From NCBI GenBank assembly GCA_026391195.1, contig JAPLEI010000147.1, positions 1,878 through 46,407 on the forward strand: DNA of 44,530 nucleotides, given 5' to 3'. The notes beneath the pieces are model-generated. The model had not been told where the DNA came from. It did not search any database and was given only the letters and a program-made list of their open reading frames with translations. This document shows, one piece after another, positions 26,316-34,639 of the stretch; within the stretch, counting starts at the first letter, position 1; each line of letters starts with the position of its first letter. This DNA is from Bacteroidota bacterium. GTDB lineage: Bacteria; Bacteroidota; Bacteroidia; Chitinophagales; Chitinophagaceae. The translations under genes and the position numbers were made by a program.

Positions 26316-27545
26316 ATGAAACAATTCAAAGTTCCCCCTACTTATCGCAGTCCGCTCATTTCTGCCATTAAACAACGGAGAAAGGAAGTGGATAAATTAA
26401 AGAAGGATTTCACACCCACGCGGCTGGATATGGGGCCTCTTCAGATTTTGCTTGCCCGGCATTTTGGATTTTGCTATGGGGTGGAAAATGCCATTGAAAT
26501 TGCTTTTGAAACCATTCGCAAACATCCCAATAAGCGCCTTTATTTACTGAGTGAAATGATTCATAATCCTCAGGTGAATGCCGATTTAACTGCGTTGGGC
26601 GTTCAATTTCTGCAGGATACCCGGGGGAATCAATTAATAGATTTCGATACCCTTTCTCCCGACGATATTGTGATGATTCCGGCTTTTGGCACTACGTTGG
26701 CTATAGAAGCCCAGTTAGCCGCAAACGGAATTCCAACTGCTGAGTATAACACTACTTGTCCCTTTGTAGAAAAGGTGTGGAACCGAGGCGAGCAAATTGC
26801 TGCAAAGGGTTACACCATAGTAGTACACGGAAAACCCACCCACGAAGAAACCCGTGCTACCTTTTCCAGAGCTGCGGCCATCACTCCAACGGTGGTGGTA
26901 AATGATATTCGGGAAGCACAAATTTTGGGCGAATTTATTACAGGAAAGCGCCCTGCAACTGATTTTGATAAAGTGTTTGCCGGCCACTTTTCAGCAGGGT
27001 TTGATGCAAAAAAAGACCTGGCTAAAATTGGGGTTATCAATCAAACCACACAACTTTCGAGTGATACCCAGGCCATCGCCGATTACCTGAAACAAATCAT
27101 CATACAGCATTATCAAGTGGCTCCCCATCAGGTGGCAGATCATTTTGCCGATACCCGAGATACCCTTTGTTATGCAACAAACGACAATCAAACTGCTGTT
27201 CAACATATGCTGCTCACCCCGGCCGATTTGGCCATTGTAATTGGGGGGTATAACAGCAGCAATAGCTCTCACCTGGTGGAACTATGCGAACACAAATTAC
27301 CTACCTGGTTTATTGATTCAGCTGACAGATTACTATCCCACCTACAAATTGAACATCGCCGGTGGGATACCAAAGAGCTGATGATAAAGGAAGGATATCT
27401 ACCCGCTAACAATCCAACCTCCATTTTAATCACCAGCGGGGCTAGCTGCCCAGACGCTGTAGTTGAAAGCGTTATCCGAAAACTGGCAGTTTTTTATCAG
27501 GTGGAACCAGCTTTTGAGCAAGTTATTCAAGCATGGTGTTCGTAA
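26316..27545 (+). CDS. ispH: 4-hydroxy-3-methylbut-2-enyl diphosphate reductase
   Basis: Last enzyme of the MEP isoprenoid pathway; it reduces HMBPP to IPP and DMAPP with a [4Fe-4S] cluster. The three cluster cysteines are Cys53 (HFGFCYGV), Cys148 (NTTCPFVEKVW) and Cys378 (SGASCPDAVVE). Other motifs are HGKPTHEET and IGGYNSSNSSHL. At 409 aa it is of the long type also found in cyanobacteria and plants, with an N-terminal extension of about 40 residues and internal insertions compared with the 316-aa E. coli enzyme. It stands alone, divergent from the acylase operon; the M1 peptidase follows 57 nt later. Confidence 0.95.
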   Translation: MKQFKVPPTYRSPLISAIKQRRKEVDKLKKDFTPTRLDMGPLQILLARHFGFCYGVENAIEIAFETIRKHPNKRLYLLSEMIHNPQVNADLTALGVQFLQDTRGNQLIDFDTLSPDDIVMIPAFGTTLAIEAQLAANGIPTAEYNTTCPFVEKVWNRGEQIAAKGYTIVVHGKPTHEETRATFSRAAAITPTVVVNDIREAQILGEFITGKRPATDFDKVFAGHFSAGFDAKKDLAKIGVINQTTQLSSDTQAIADYLKQIIIQHYQVAPHQVADHFADTRDTLCYATNDNQTAVQHMLLTPADLAIVIGGYNSSNSSHLVELCEHKLPTWFIDSADRLLSHLQIEHRRWDTKELMIKEGYLPANNPTSILITSGASCPDAVVESVIRKLAVFYQVEPAFEQVIQAWCS

Positions 27546-27602
27546 AAGCTTGTGTATTTTTTCACTTTTGGCGGGAATTTCCTATATTGAAAGAAAAACA
27601 AC

Positions 27603-29201
27603 ATGCGCCTGTTATTGTTTCTGCTGATTGCCTGTTTAGGAACTGCCCCTGTGTTTAGTCAAACCCAAATGAGTTCCGGAGGGGTATTAGACCCGCTACA
27701 AAAAGACATGGACATTCGGCATTATTCCATCAATTTGAAAGTAAATACTACTACCCAATCATTAGACGGATTTACAGATGTAGAGATAGCACTGAAAGCG
27801 GCGGCAGATACGTTGCTATTGCAATTGATTAACAACTATAGCATCAGTCAGGTTACCATCAATCAGCAACCCGTAAACTTTTCGCATAGTAATAACCGAA
27901 TTGTAATGTGGGGAACCGGAAAATTTATACCTGGCAAACATACTATTCGGGTTACCTATGCCGGAAAGCCACCCATCGCTGTTCGGCCCCCATGGCAAGG
28001 CGGATTCACTTTTACAAAAGATAGTCAGGGAAATAATTGGATGTCGATTAATTGTCAGTTCGAGGGTGGAAAAGTGTATTTCCCTTGTAAAGACCATCCT
28101 TCAGATGAACCCAATGAGGGGGTTGATTTTTACATTACAGTTGCAACGGGAGAAGTAGTGGCTGCTGCCGGCATTTTACAGGAGGTAAAGAAACTGAAAA
28201 ATGGACTTACCACCTATCATTGGAAAACCCAATATCCCATTAGTAATTACTGTATCCTGTTTAATATAGGTAACTATGCTGTTTTCAAAAGAAATTATAC
28301 CACGGTTAAAGGAAATACCGTTCCCATTGAAATCTATTTACTAAAATCAGATTCATCCCATGCTGCTGAAATTCTGGATATCAAAGAAAGAGATACCCGC
28401 ATTTTAGAAAAATATTTTGGCGAATATCCCTGGGTAAAAGAAAAAATCGGATTGGCGTATGTTCCCAACTCGGGCATGGAACACCAGACGATGATAACCT
28501 ATGGTGATAAGTTCAATTACAAAAAAGTAGGCGGACAAAACTATTCCGACAACCTGTATCATGAGTATGCACACGAATGGTGGGCGAATAAAGTTACCAA
28601 TCGCGACTGGGCACATATGTGGATACAGGAGGGTATTGCTACTTATGCAGAAGCACTTGCCTACAGGGAACTTGCAGGAGAAGAAGCCTACCATGAGGTT
28701 TTGAGCGGACATAAGAGTCGGGTAAAAAATGTAAAGCCTTTGGTGCAGGGGGAAACGGTAAATTCGGTAGACACTTATTCCGGAGATTTATATTTTAAGG
28801 GATCTTGCTTTATGCATGCCCTTCGCTATGTGCTGGGAGATAGTATCTTTTTTCCAACTCTGTATCAATTGGCTACCGACAGCGCCTATACCTATTATAA
28901 TACGGTTACCTCTGCAGAAGTTGAACAATTGTTTAGCAAAGCAGCTGGCAAAAACCTTCAGCCCTTATTCGATTTTTATCTGCGAACAACAGAGGTTTTA
29001 CAGTTCAGTATAAAAAACACCAAATATCAAACGTATCGTTTACAACTTCTGAATCTGGACATGCCTTTGCCAGTGGATATTACCACCGATAAGGGTACAC
29101 AAAAATTAATGTTAACAAAGGAGGGCATTACAATTCGTTCTACCATTCCCCCTACCGTTGATGGAAAAGGATACTACCTAAAAAAAGTAGTGCTAGAATA
29201 A
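27603..29201 (+). CDS. Exported M1-family metallopeptidase
   Basis: A zinc aminopeptidase-like protein of the gluzincin group. It has a signal peptide (residues 1-20, ending PVFSQ), a beta-rich N-terminal domain typical of M1 (DIRHYSINLKVNTTTQSLDG) and the catalytic domain with HEYAH (320-324) and the third zinc ligand Glu343 in WIQEGIATYAE, giving HExxH-x18-E. The GAMEN exopeptidase loop is GMEHQTMITYG, a common Bacteroidota variant. At 532 aa it ends soon after the catalytic domain and lacks the large C-terminal helical domain of PepN. It probably acts in the periplasm on peptides. The next gene follows after a 56-nt interval with a tandem palindromic repeat. Confidence 0.92.
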   Translation: MRLLLFLLIACLGTAPVFSQTQMSSGGVLDPLQKDMDIRHYSINLKVNTTTQSLDGFTDVEIALKAAADTLLLQLINNYSISQVTINQQPVNFSHSNNRIVMWGTGKFIPGKHTIRVTYAGKPPIAVRPPWQGGFTFTKDSQGNNWMSINCQFEGGKVYFPCKDHPSDEPNEGVDFYITVATGEVVAAAGILQEVKKLKNGLTTYHWKTQYPISNYCILFNIGNYAVFKRNYTTVKGNTVPIEIYLLKSDSSHAAEILDIKERDTRILEKYFGEYPWVKEKIGLAYVPNSGMEHQTMITYGDKFNYKKVGGQNYSDNLYHEYAHEWWANKVTNRDWAHMWIQEGIATYAEALAYRELAGEEAYHEVLSGHKSRVKNVKPLVQGETVNSVDTYSGDLYFKGSCFMHALRYVLGDSIFFPTLYQLATDSAYTYYNTVTSAEVEQLFSKAAGKNLQPLFDFYLRTTEVLQFSIKNTKYQTYRLQLLNLDMPLPVDITTDKGTQKLMLTKEGITIRSTIPPTVDGKGYYLKKVVLE

Positions 29202-29203
29202 AA

Positions 29204-29229
29204 TACACCGAAGGTGCACCTAAGGTGTA
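29204..29229. repeat. Two tandem 11-bp palindromic units
   Basis: CACCGAAGGTG (29206-29216) is followed at once by CACCTAAGGTG (29217-29227). Each can fold into a 4-bp hairpin, and with flanking TA the whole is a 26-bp near-palindrome with two mismatched positions. It begins 2 nt after the M1 peptidase stop and ends 28 nt before the next ATG. It may be a protein-binding site or a processing or attenuation element. Confidence 0.5.
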
Positions 29230-29257
29230 AGTTTACAGTAAATAAAGCCAAAATCAT

Positions 29258-29947
29258 ATGTTGCATTGGCTACTCAAAGGATTAAGTTATGTATGGCCGC
29301 TTACCATAAAAACTTATTCATCCCCGTATAGTGGTGAATTGTATATCCGATATTTTTTGGGTAAAAAGGTGCTGGATTGTAAGCATACCAATTATTCGTT
29401 TGGAGGTTTACAAAAGGTATTAAAAAGATCATTGGAATTACTTCCGTTTAATCCCGATACTGAAAAAATATTAATACTCGGCCTGGGTGCAGGATCGGTT
29501 TTAGAAACCATCCGTAAACAGCATAGTAAAACGGCATATGTAACCGGGGTTGAAATGGATGCCGTAATTGTAAACATTGCTGAGGAAGAATTTGGCATAA
29601 CGAATGATAATTGCACGAAGTGGGTTGTACAAGATGCTATTGAATTTATGCAAGTAAATACCACCCGTTATAACCTGATTATTATCGATTTATTTATTGT
29701 AGATACTATTCCCGAGCAGGCATTACAATCCCCCTTTTTGAATCAGGTAGCCGATGCAATTGAACCAGGTGGACAACTAATTTTCAATACTATTCCGGAA
29801 ACGGTTTCTCTCGACAATTTGAATTATCTGATAGACTTTTTTGAAGAAAAGAATATGGAAGTAAGACTCATGAAAAAGTGGGGCTATTCTAATGATATAC
29901 TACTGGTAAGTAACCCAATTGCAGACACTGGAATTAACACTATGTAG
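29258..29947 (+). CDS. Spermidine-synthase-like methyltransferase-fold protein
   Basis: A 229-aa Rossmann-fold protein of the spermidine synthase-like group. The nucleotide-binding glycine loop is ILGLGAGSVLETI, followed by the acidic strand VEMDAVIVNIA, the segment VVQDAIEFM and the strand YNLIIIDLF. In true SpeE enzymes the last region has Asp residues in a DSSDP-like gate that contacts the polyamine; here it reads IDLFIVDTIPEQ. I therefore call it SpeE-like and not spermidine synthase. There is no N-terminal beta-hairpin tetramerisation domain of normal size and no signal peptide. Confidence 0.75.
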   Translation: MLHWLLKGLSYVWPLTIKTYSSPYSGELYIRYFLGKKVLDCKHTNYSFGGLQKVLKRSLELLPFNPDTEKILILGLGAGSVLETIRKQHSKTAYVTGVEMDAVIVNIAEEEFGITNDNCTKWVVQDAIEFMQVNTTRYNLIIIDLFIVDTIPEQALQSPFLNQVADAIEPGGQLIFNTIPETVSLDNLNYLIDFFEEKNMEVRLMKKWGYSNDILLVSNPIADTGINTM

Positions 29948-29965
29948 GTTGGCAACTACATTAAA

Positions 29966-30002
29966 AAGGGAAAACCCTTCTATAAAAAAGGGGATTTCCC
30001 CT
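29966..30002 (+). terminator. Two short hairpins after the SpeE-like gene
   Basis: AAGGG-AAAA-CCCTT (29966-29979) and AGGGG-ATTT-CCCCT (29989-30002) are two small stems starting 19 nt after the stop. No T tract follows. They could end the transcript, but support is modest. The remaining intergenic sequence to 30107 shows nothing clear. Confidence 0.4.
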
Positions 30003-30107
30003 ATGCTACTAATTCAGAAGCAAGGTAATTTTATATTATCTTTTTAAAAGTGCTTACTTAAAGCCACCTGCAAAAGATTATAATACGAACCCGATAAATG
30101 CTCCAGC

Positions 30108-30662
30108 ATGATAAATAATCATTGTATCCTTGCCCTATTAATTTACTTACCTACGCTTACCCTAATTGCTCAAACGCAGACTACTTCTTCAAGCAACCCG
30201 CCTCGGGTATGGGTTGAAGTAGTAAGTAAAAGCAATAAAAATAGTATTCGCGCATTTGATAGCAAACAAAAGTCCAGCATAGAAAATTGGGTAACCCAAC
30301 CTTCCGAGGTAGCAATCCAAAAAGGGCTATATCGAATTAGGTTTACGCAGGAAGGTAGTTTACTGACAGATCAAGTAAAAATCAGAAAAGTTTATCATCA
30401 GGAAGGTAGCGACCAGGAAATAAGAACCCTGTTACCGGTAGGATATTATCGCATTGAGCATCCCCAACCTAATACAATCGAAGTCTATTTTTCTGAGGGT
30501 GCTAATAATTTTTTCACAGCGGCCTCTGGGTACTTGGTGATTAGTGGCATAACACAACAAAACCTGCAACCCGTTCCCGATATTATAATTGGCACAACCC
30601 CCTATCTGGCTAACCAGGATAAACGGAAACCTAAAATATTTCAACTGCTGGCTAGCAGATAA
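30108..30662 (+). CDS. Hypothetical exported protein
   Basis: I do not recognise this 184-aa protein. A signal peptide is likely (ILALLIYLPTLTLIAQTQ). The mature part is beta-rich and polar, with a low-complexity TTSSSNPPR start, a central IRFTQEGSLLTDQVKIRKVY segment and a basic end (NQDKRKPKIFQLLASR). There is no Cys pair, membrane anchor or lipobox. A good intrinsic terminator follows, so it ends a transcript, possibly as a single gene. A periplasmic location is inferred. Confidence 0.7.
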   Translation: MINNHCILALLIYLPTLTLIAQTQTTSSSNPPRVWVEVVSKSNKNSIRAFDSKQKSSIENWVTQPSEVAIQKGLYRIRFTQEGSLLTDQVKIRKVYHQEGSDQEIRTLLPVGYYRIEHPQPNTIEVYFSEGANNFFTAASGYLVISGITQQNLQPVPDIIIGTTPYLANQDKRKPKIFQLLASR

Positions 30663-30690
30663 GATATCCCATCGCCCAAATATCCTATAA

Positions 30691-30716
30691 GTGCCGGTTT
30701 GCAGCCGGCATTTTTG
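30691..30716 (+). terminator. Intrinsic terminator after the hypothetical exported gene
   Basis: TGCCGG (30692-30697) pairs with CCGGCA (30705-30710) around a 7-nt loop, extended by wobble pairs, followed directly by TTTTTG. This is a classical GC stem plus T tract on the plus strand, 30 nt past the stop codon. Confidence 0.8.
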
Positions 30717-30767
30717 TTGTGATTGCATCCCATAGCTTTCTTTATCAATTACGGTTGATTTCATTCT

Positions 30768-30792
30768 GCCCGAAAAAAACTAACTTTCGGGC
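30768..30792. promoter_or_regulatory. 8-bp inverted repeat overlapping a possible promoter of the ChaN-like gene
   Basis: GCCCGAAA (30768-30775) and TTTCGGGC (30785-30792) are perfectly complementary with a 9-nt spacer. The right arm overlaps TAACTTTC (30781-30788), one base off the -7 consensus, 18 nt before the ATG. This is the layout expected of an operator, for example for an iron- or heme-responsive regulator, but a simple RNA hairpin is also possible. Confidence 0.4.
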
Positions 30793-30806
30793 TGATAAGC
30801 CTACCT

Positions 30807-31697
30807 ATGAAAAGATACTCCATTCAATGTAAACGCTACTGGCAGCTATTAATGGTTGGATTACTTTGCCTACTTTTTGCAAGCAATGATTTGATTGCGC
30901 AAAGTAAGCCAGCGTATGTTTTATATAATAGTAAAGGGAAAAAAGTAAGCTATAGCCGGATGTTGCAAACATTATCGGAAAAAGATATCCTTTTATTTGG
31001 AGAATACCATAACAATGCAATCGCTCACTGGCTGCAATTTGAAGTTACCAATGATTTACAAAAATTGAAGGAGTTGGTATTGGGTGCTGAAATTTTTGAA
31101 CAAGACAATCAGGAGGCGCTTACCCAATTTGTGCAAGGAAAGATTTCAGCCAAACAATTAGATTCTTCGGCAAGGCTATGGAAAAACTATCCTACCGACT
31201 ATGCGCCGTTGGTTCAGATTGCCAAGGCGAATCAACTTGCTTTTGCAGCCACTAATATTCCCCGAAAATTCGCATCACTGGTGGCAAGAGGAGGCTTTGA
31301 AGCACTGGATACATTAAGCTCTTTACAAAAAACATGGATAGCTCCCCTTCCAGTTGCGTATGATTCTACCCTTCCGGGTTATAAAAATATGGTAGCAATG
31401 ATGGGTGGCCATGGCGGATCAAATTTACCTAAGGCACAGGCTATCAAGGATGCTACTATGGCTCACTTTATTTTGCAGTTTTATAGGCCCGGATCATTAT
31501 TTATCCACTATAACGGTTCCTATCATTCCGATTTTTTTGAAGGGATTGGATGGTATCTTCAACAGCAACGACCCGATTTGAAAAGAGCCACCATCACTAC
31601 AGTTTCACAGAAAGATATTCATAAGCTAGAGAAGGAGCATTTGGGAAGAGCCGACTTTATTATTTGTGTGGATGAGGATATGACGAATACCTACTGA
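30807..31697 (+). CDS. ChaN-family (heme-binding-like) protein
   Basis: A 296-aa exported protein of the ChaN/DUF399 family, whose Campylobacter member ChaN is a heme-binding lipoprotein linked to iron uptake. Family landmarks are LFGEYHNNAIAHWLQFE, VLGAEIFEQDNQEAL, GGHGGSNLPKAQAIKDATMA and the late FIHYNGSYHSDFFEGIGWYL. A signal peptide lies at residues 11-31 (WQLLMVGLLCLLFASNDLIA). The only Cys in that region is Cys18 inside the hydrophobic stretch, and no convincing lipobox is seen, so a soluble periplasmic protein is more likely than a lipoprotein. It is preceded by a possible operator and converges on cmk with an 17-nt gap. Confidence 0.87.
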   Translation: MKRYSIQCKRYWQLLMVGLLCLLFASNDLIAQSKPAYVLYNSKGKKVSYSRMLQTLSEKDILLFGEYHNNAIAHWLQFEVTNDLQKLKELVLGAEIFEQDNQEALTQFVQGKISAKQLDSSARLWKNYPTDYAPLVQIAKANQLAFAATNIPRKFASLVARGGFEALDTLSSLQKTWIAPLPVAYDSTLPGYKNMVAMMGGHGGSNLPKAQAIKDATMAHFILQFYRPGSLFIHYNGSYHSDFFEGIGWYLQQQRPDLKRATITTVSQKDIHKLEKEHLGRADFIICVDEDMTNTY

Positions 31698-31714
31698 GTT
31701 AATCACACGCTACA

Positions 31715-32398
31715 TTAGTCAAGCATATTCAACCTTTCATTAGCCCAACTGAGGGCTATTTGCAGTTGCTCCTCCCGGGTTAGATTCGAATTATCCAATT
31801 CAATGGCATCCGCTGCTTTGCGAAGCGGACTGAACTCCCGGTTACTATCTATATAGTCGCGCATTTCGAGGTTGGTTTTCACTTCCTCTATGGTTAAATT
31901 GGGATTTCTGCCAATAAGTTCTTTAAATCTTCTTTCCACCCTCACTGCAGGATCGGCAGTAACAAAAATTTTCAGTTCAGCAATAGGAAATACGGTGGTA
32001 CCTATATCCCTTCCATCCATAACTATTCCCTTTCTATCTCCCATTTTCTGTTGCTGGTTCACTGCAAATTCTCTAACCTCTTTAATAGCAGCCACTTCAC
32101 TCACATGCTCACTTACCAACATATCTCTGATGAGTGCCTCCACATTTTCATCATTCAGATATATATCGCTTTGTGCCGATGCCGGGTTATACTCAAAATG
32201 TAAATTGATTTCAGCCAATGCCTTATTTACTTTTGCGGTTTGGTTCCAGTCTACATGATTCCGTAAAAAATACAGCGTAATAGCCCGATACATGGCACCG
32301 CTATCTATAAAAACATAGTTCAATTCCTGCGCCAACTGTCGCGCTAAGGTACTTTTGCCGCAAGAAGAAAACCCGTCTATCGTTATAATGATGGCCAT
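31715..32398 (-). CDS. cmk: Cytidylate kinase
   Basis: Phosphorylates CMP and dCMP with ATP. The P-loop is GFSSCGKST near residues 8-16, the CMP-binding region includes DSGAMYRAITLYF, and the later motifs MDGRDIGTTVFP and ERRFKELI are typical. At 227 aa it is full length. It is last in a minus-strand run after mrp and the glycerophosphodiesterase, 62 nt after the latter. Confidence 0.95.
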   Translation of the reverse strand: MAIIITIDGFSSCGKSTLARQLAQELNYVFIDSGAMYRAITLYFLRNHVDWNQTAKVNKALAEINLHFEYNPASAQSDIYLNDENVEALIRDMLVSEHVSEVAAIKEVREFAVNQQQKMGDRKGIVMDGRDIGTTVFPIAELKIFVTADPAVRVERRFKELIGRNPNLTIEEVKTNLEMRDYIDSNREFSPLRKAADAIELDNSNLTREEQLQIALSWANERLNMLD

Positions 32399-32460
32399 AA
32401 GGTTGCAATGTTACACAATTTCTCCTTTCTTTTATTTTTCTCTCTGCCTATTGGAATGCA

Positions 32461-33366
32461 TCATTTCAATTGTGCAAACAAATTTGGATAATCGCTGATG
32501 ATTCCATTTACCCCCATATTTTTCAGTTGCTGTAGTGTAGATAAATCATTTACCGTCCATGGAACAAGCAGCATTCCCATTTCCTTGCATTGTTTTACCA
32601 GCAAGGGAGTTACCCAATTAGAAGCAGGACTATAAATAGAAGGTATAAATCCCAACTGCTGCAGTTGAACTGCGAATGATCGGGAATCATTGTCTTCAAT
32701 TAATAAGGCAGTACGTATATCCGGATATTTTTCGTGCAAGTACTGAAGGGTTCTCGGATCAAAGGACTGAATAATTACCTGGTTACTTATCTGCTTATTT
32801 TGGATAACCTGCACCAAGCGATCTACAAATTCGGCGGGTAATGGATGATAGATTGCATCGCCGGTGGGGTCGCTTTTTGTTTCAATATTAAAATAGGGTA
32901 ATGCTAGGTTCTTGCTTGTACAATATGCTTTAACACTGTCTATCACATCTGCCAGCAAGGGCTTGCTTACCCGCATACGTTTCTGCTGTGGAAATCGCGG
33001 ATGGGGCGCCATACCCACATCAAACTGAACGATTTCAGCATAATTCATTTGATACATATTCAGGCTTTTCTCCTCCTCCTGGGTTACCCTTTTTCCGTTG
33101 GGAGTTGTGCTGATTTCATGATTAAAAAACGGTTCATGACTTAAAAGTACCTGACCATCTTTGGAGATAACCGCATCCATTTCTAATGTGTGCACGCCTA
33201 AATCAAGTGCATATAACATGGCGGGTATGGTATTCTCTGGCATCAATCCCCGGCAACCCCGATGCCCCTGCGTATCAAAACTGTTCATTGTTTTTGCTGA
33301 TTGATTGCGGGAAACCAGGCAACCCGAAATAATTCCTGCCACCAAAATCCATCCAATTTTTTTCAT
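32461..33366 (-). CDS. Glycerophosphodiester phosphodiesterase, lipoprotein
   Basis: Hydrolyses glycerophosphodiesters to sn-glycerol-3-phosphate and an alcohol. The GDPD TIM-barrel signature is GHRGCRGLMPENTIPAM with the catalytic His-Arg, followed by LEMDAVISKDGQVLLSHEP, and the C-terminal VNGIISDYPN closes the fold. The signal sequence ends in a lipobox, ISGC, with Cys16, so it should be lipid-anchored in the envelope. At 301 aa it is standard. It begins 35 nt after mrp; co-transcription with mrp and cmk is likely. Confidence 0.93.
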   Translation of the reverse strand: MKKIGWILVAGIISGCLVSRNQSAKTMNSFDTQGHRGCRGLMPENTIPAMLYALDLGVHTLEMDAVISKDGQVLLSHEPFFNHEISTTPNGKRVTQEEEKSLNMYQMNYAEIVQFDVGMAPHPRFPQQKRMRVSKPLLADVIDSVKAYCTSKNLALPYFNIETKSDPTGDAIYHPLPAEFVDRLVQVIQNKQISNQVIIQSFDPRTLQYLHEKYPDIRTALLIEDNDSRSFAVQLQQLGFIPSIYSPASNWVTPLLVKQCKEMGMLLVPWTVNDLSTLQQLKNMGVNGIISDYPNLFAQLK

Positions 33367-33401
33367 AGCAGTAAATAAAGGGTTATTGTTCCAATCACAA
33401 A

Positions 33402-34496
33402 TTATGGATTCATTTCAATAGGCTGGGTAGCCGGTATGCTGGCATTTCGTCTGGCAATATTTCTTACCGCTTGGGCTGTAACCTCTCTAAAAGCCTGCTT
33501 ACTCAACTCATCGGTACTTTTCATGGCCGGAACCCCTGCATCTCCACCTTCCCGAATACTTTGCACCAAAGGTATTTGTCCCAAAAAGGGCAACTCATAT
33601 TCTGAAGCCAGGTTTTTGCCCCCTTCTTTTCCAAACAGATAATATTTATGCGTGGGTAATTCGGCTGGGGTAAAATAGGCCATATTTTCGATCAGTCCAA
33701 TTATCGGAACATTTATCTGTGCCTGTGCAAACATGGCAATAGCTTTTTTAGCATCTGCCAATGCCACATTTTGTGGGGTGGTAACTATGATAACGCCGGT
33801 AACCGGAACTGTTTGCATCATGGTAAGGTGAATGTCGCCGGTTCCGGGTGGCATATCAATTACCAGATAATCCAATTCGCCCCAATCCACTTCCGTAACA
33901 AACTGCCGAATAGCACTGCTGGCCATTGGGCCTCTCCATACCACCGCATTTTTTTCATCTACCAACAACCCGATACTCATCAAACGGATTCCCATTTTTT
34001 CTAAGGGTACAATCATCCCTTTGCCATCTACTTCCTTCATCAAAGGTCGTTCGCCCCGAACCCCAAACATGATGGGTACGCTGGGTCCGTATATATCTGC
34101 ATCCATCAAACCCACCGTGGCGCCTCCTTCAGCCAAAGCCAATGCCAGATTGGCAGAAAGGGTACTTTTACCTACTCCTCCCTTTCCACTCACTACGGCA
34201 ATAATATTTTTTACTCCGCTCAAAACCTGATTACCAGATTTACGTCCAGAACTGGTATTGGCCGTAAAATTCACCTGAACCTGTGCGGCTTTGTTTACTA
34301 ACAGTTTAACGGCATTTTCGCAGGCGGTACGCATCATGTCTTTCATAGGACAAGCAGGCGTTGTAAGCACAACGGTAAAACTTACTGCATCCCCCTCAAT
34401 TTTAATATCTCTAACCATATTAAGGGAAACTAGGTCTTTTCCAAGGTCCGGTTCCTGTACCTGACTGAGTGCCTGCAGTACTGATTCTTCTGTCAT
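33402..34496 (-). CDS. mrp: Mrp/NBP35-family P-loop ATPase with N-terminal MIP18 (DUF59) domain
   Basis: A cytoplasmic Fe-S cluster carrier or assembly protein (ApbC/Mrp). Residues 1-90 are a MIP18-like domain with TTPACPMKDMMRTACENAV, giving Cys49 and Cys59. The deviant Walker A motif is SGKGGVGKS with Lys110, followed by GLMDADIYGPSVP and YLVIDMPPGTGDIHL. The C-terminal CxxC that binds the bridging cluster in E. coli and Salmonella ApbC is missing: the region after ENMAYF reads TPAELPTHKYY. I start it at ATG 34496 (364 aa); the codon before it is GTG. It heads a run with the glycerophosphodiesterase and cmk. Confidence 0.92.
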   Translation of the reverse strand: MTEESVLQALSQVQEPDLGKDLVSLNMVRDIKIEGDAVSFTVVLTTPACPMKDMMRTACENAVKLLVNKAAQVQVNFTANTSSGRKSGNQVLSGVKNIIAVVSGKGGVGKSTLSANLALALAEGGATVGLMDADIYGPSVPIMFGVRGERPLMKEVDGKGMIVPLEKMGIRLMSIGLLVDEKNAVVWRGPMASSAIRQFVTEVDWGELDYLVIDMPPGTGDIHLTMMQTVPVTGVIIVTTPQNVALADAKKAIAMFAQAQINVPIIGLIENMAYFTPAELPTHKYYLFGKEGGKNLASEYELPFLGQIPLVQSIREGGDAGVPAMKSTDELSKQAFREVTAQAVRNIARRNASIPATQPIEMNP

Positions 34497-34531
34497 CACG
34501 AAAGTTTTTGTTAAAATAGAGGAATAAAGCG

Positions 34532-34539
34532 CAAAGTTA
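34532..34539 (-). promoter_or_regulatory. Putative -7 promoter box for mrp
   Basis: The minus strand reads TAACTTTG, an exact TAnnTTTG match ending 35 nt before ATG 34496. Confidence 0.5.
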
Positions 34540-34623
34540 AACTCTACCTGCCGTACTTTGTTAGGGCAGAAAGATTCTTTTCAATAATATCTGATTTTCT
34601 AACCTTCGCAATCAGAGGGTTTG

Positions 34624-34631
34624 TAACTTTG
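34624..34631 (+). promoter_or_regulatory. Putative -7 promoter box for the 213-aa exported protein
   Basis: TAACTTTG, an exact TAnnTTTG match, ends 8 nt before the ATG at 34640, leaving a leader of only a few nucleotides. Confidence 0.5.
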
Positions 34632-34639
34632 CAACAAAT

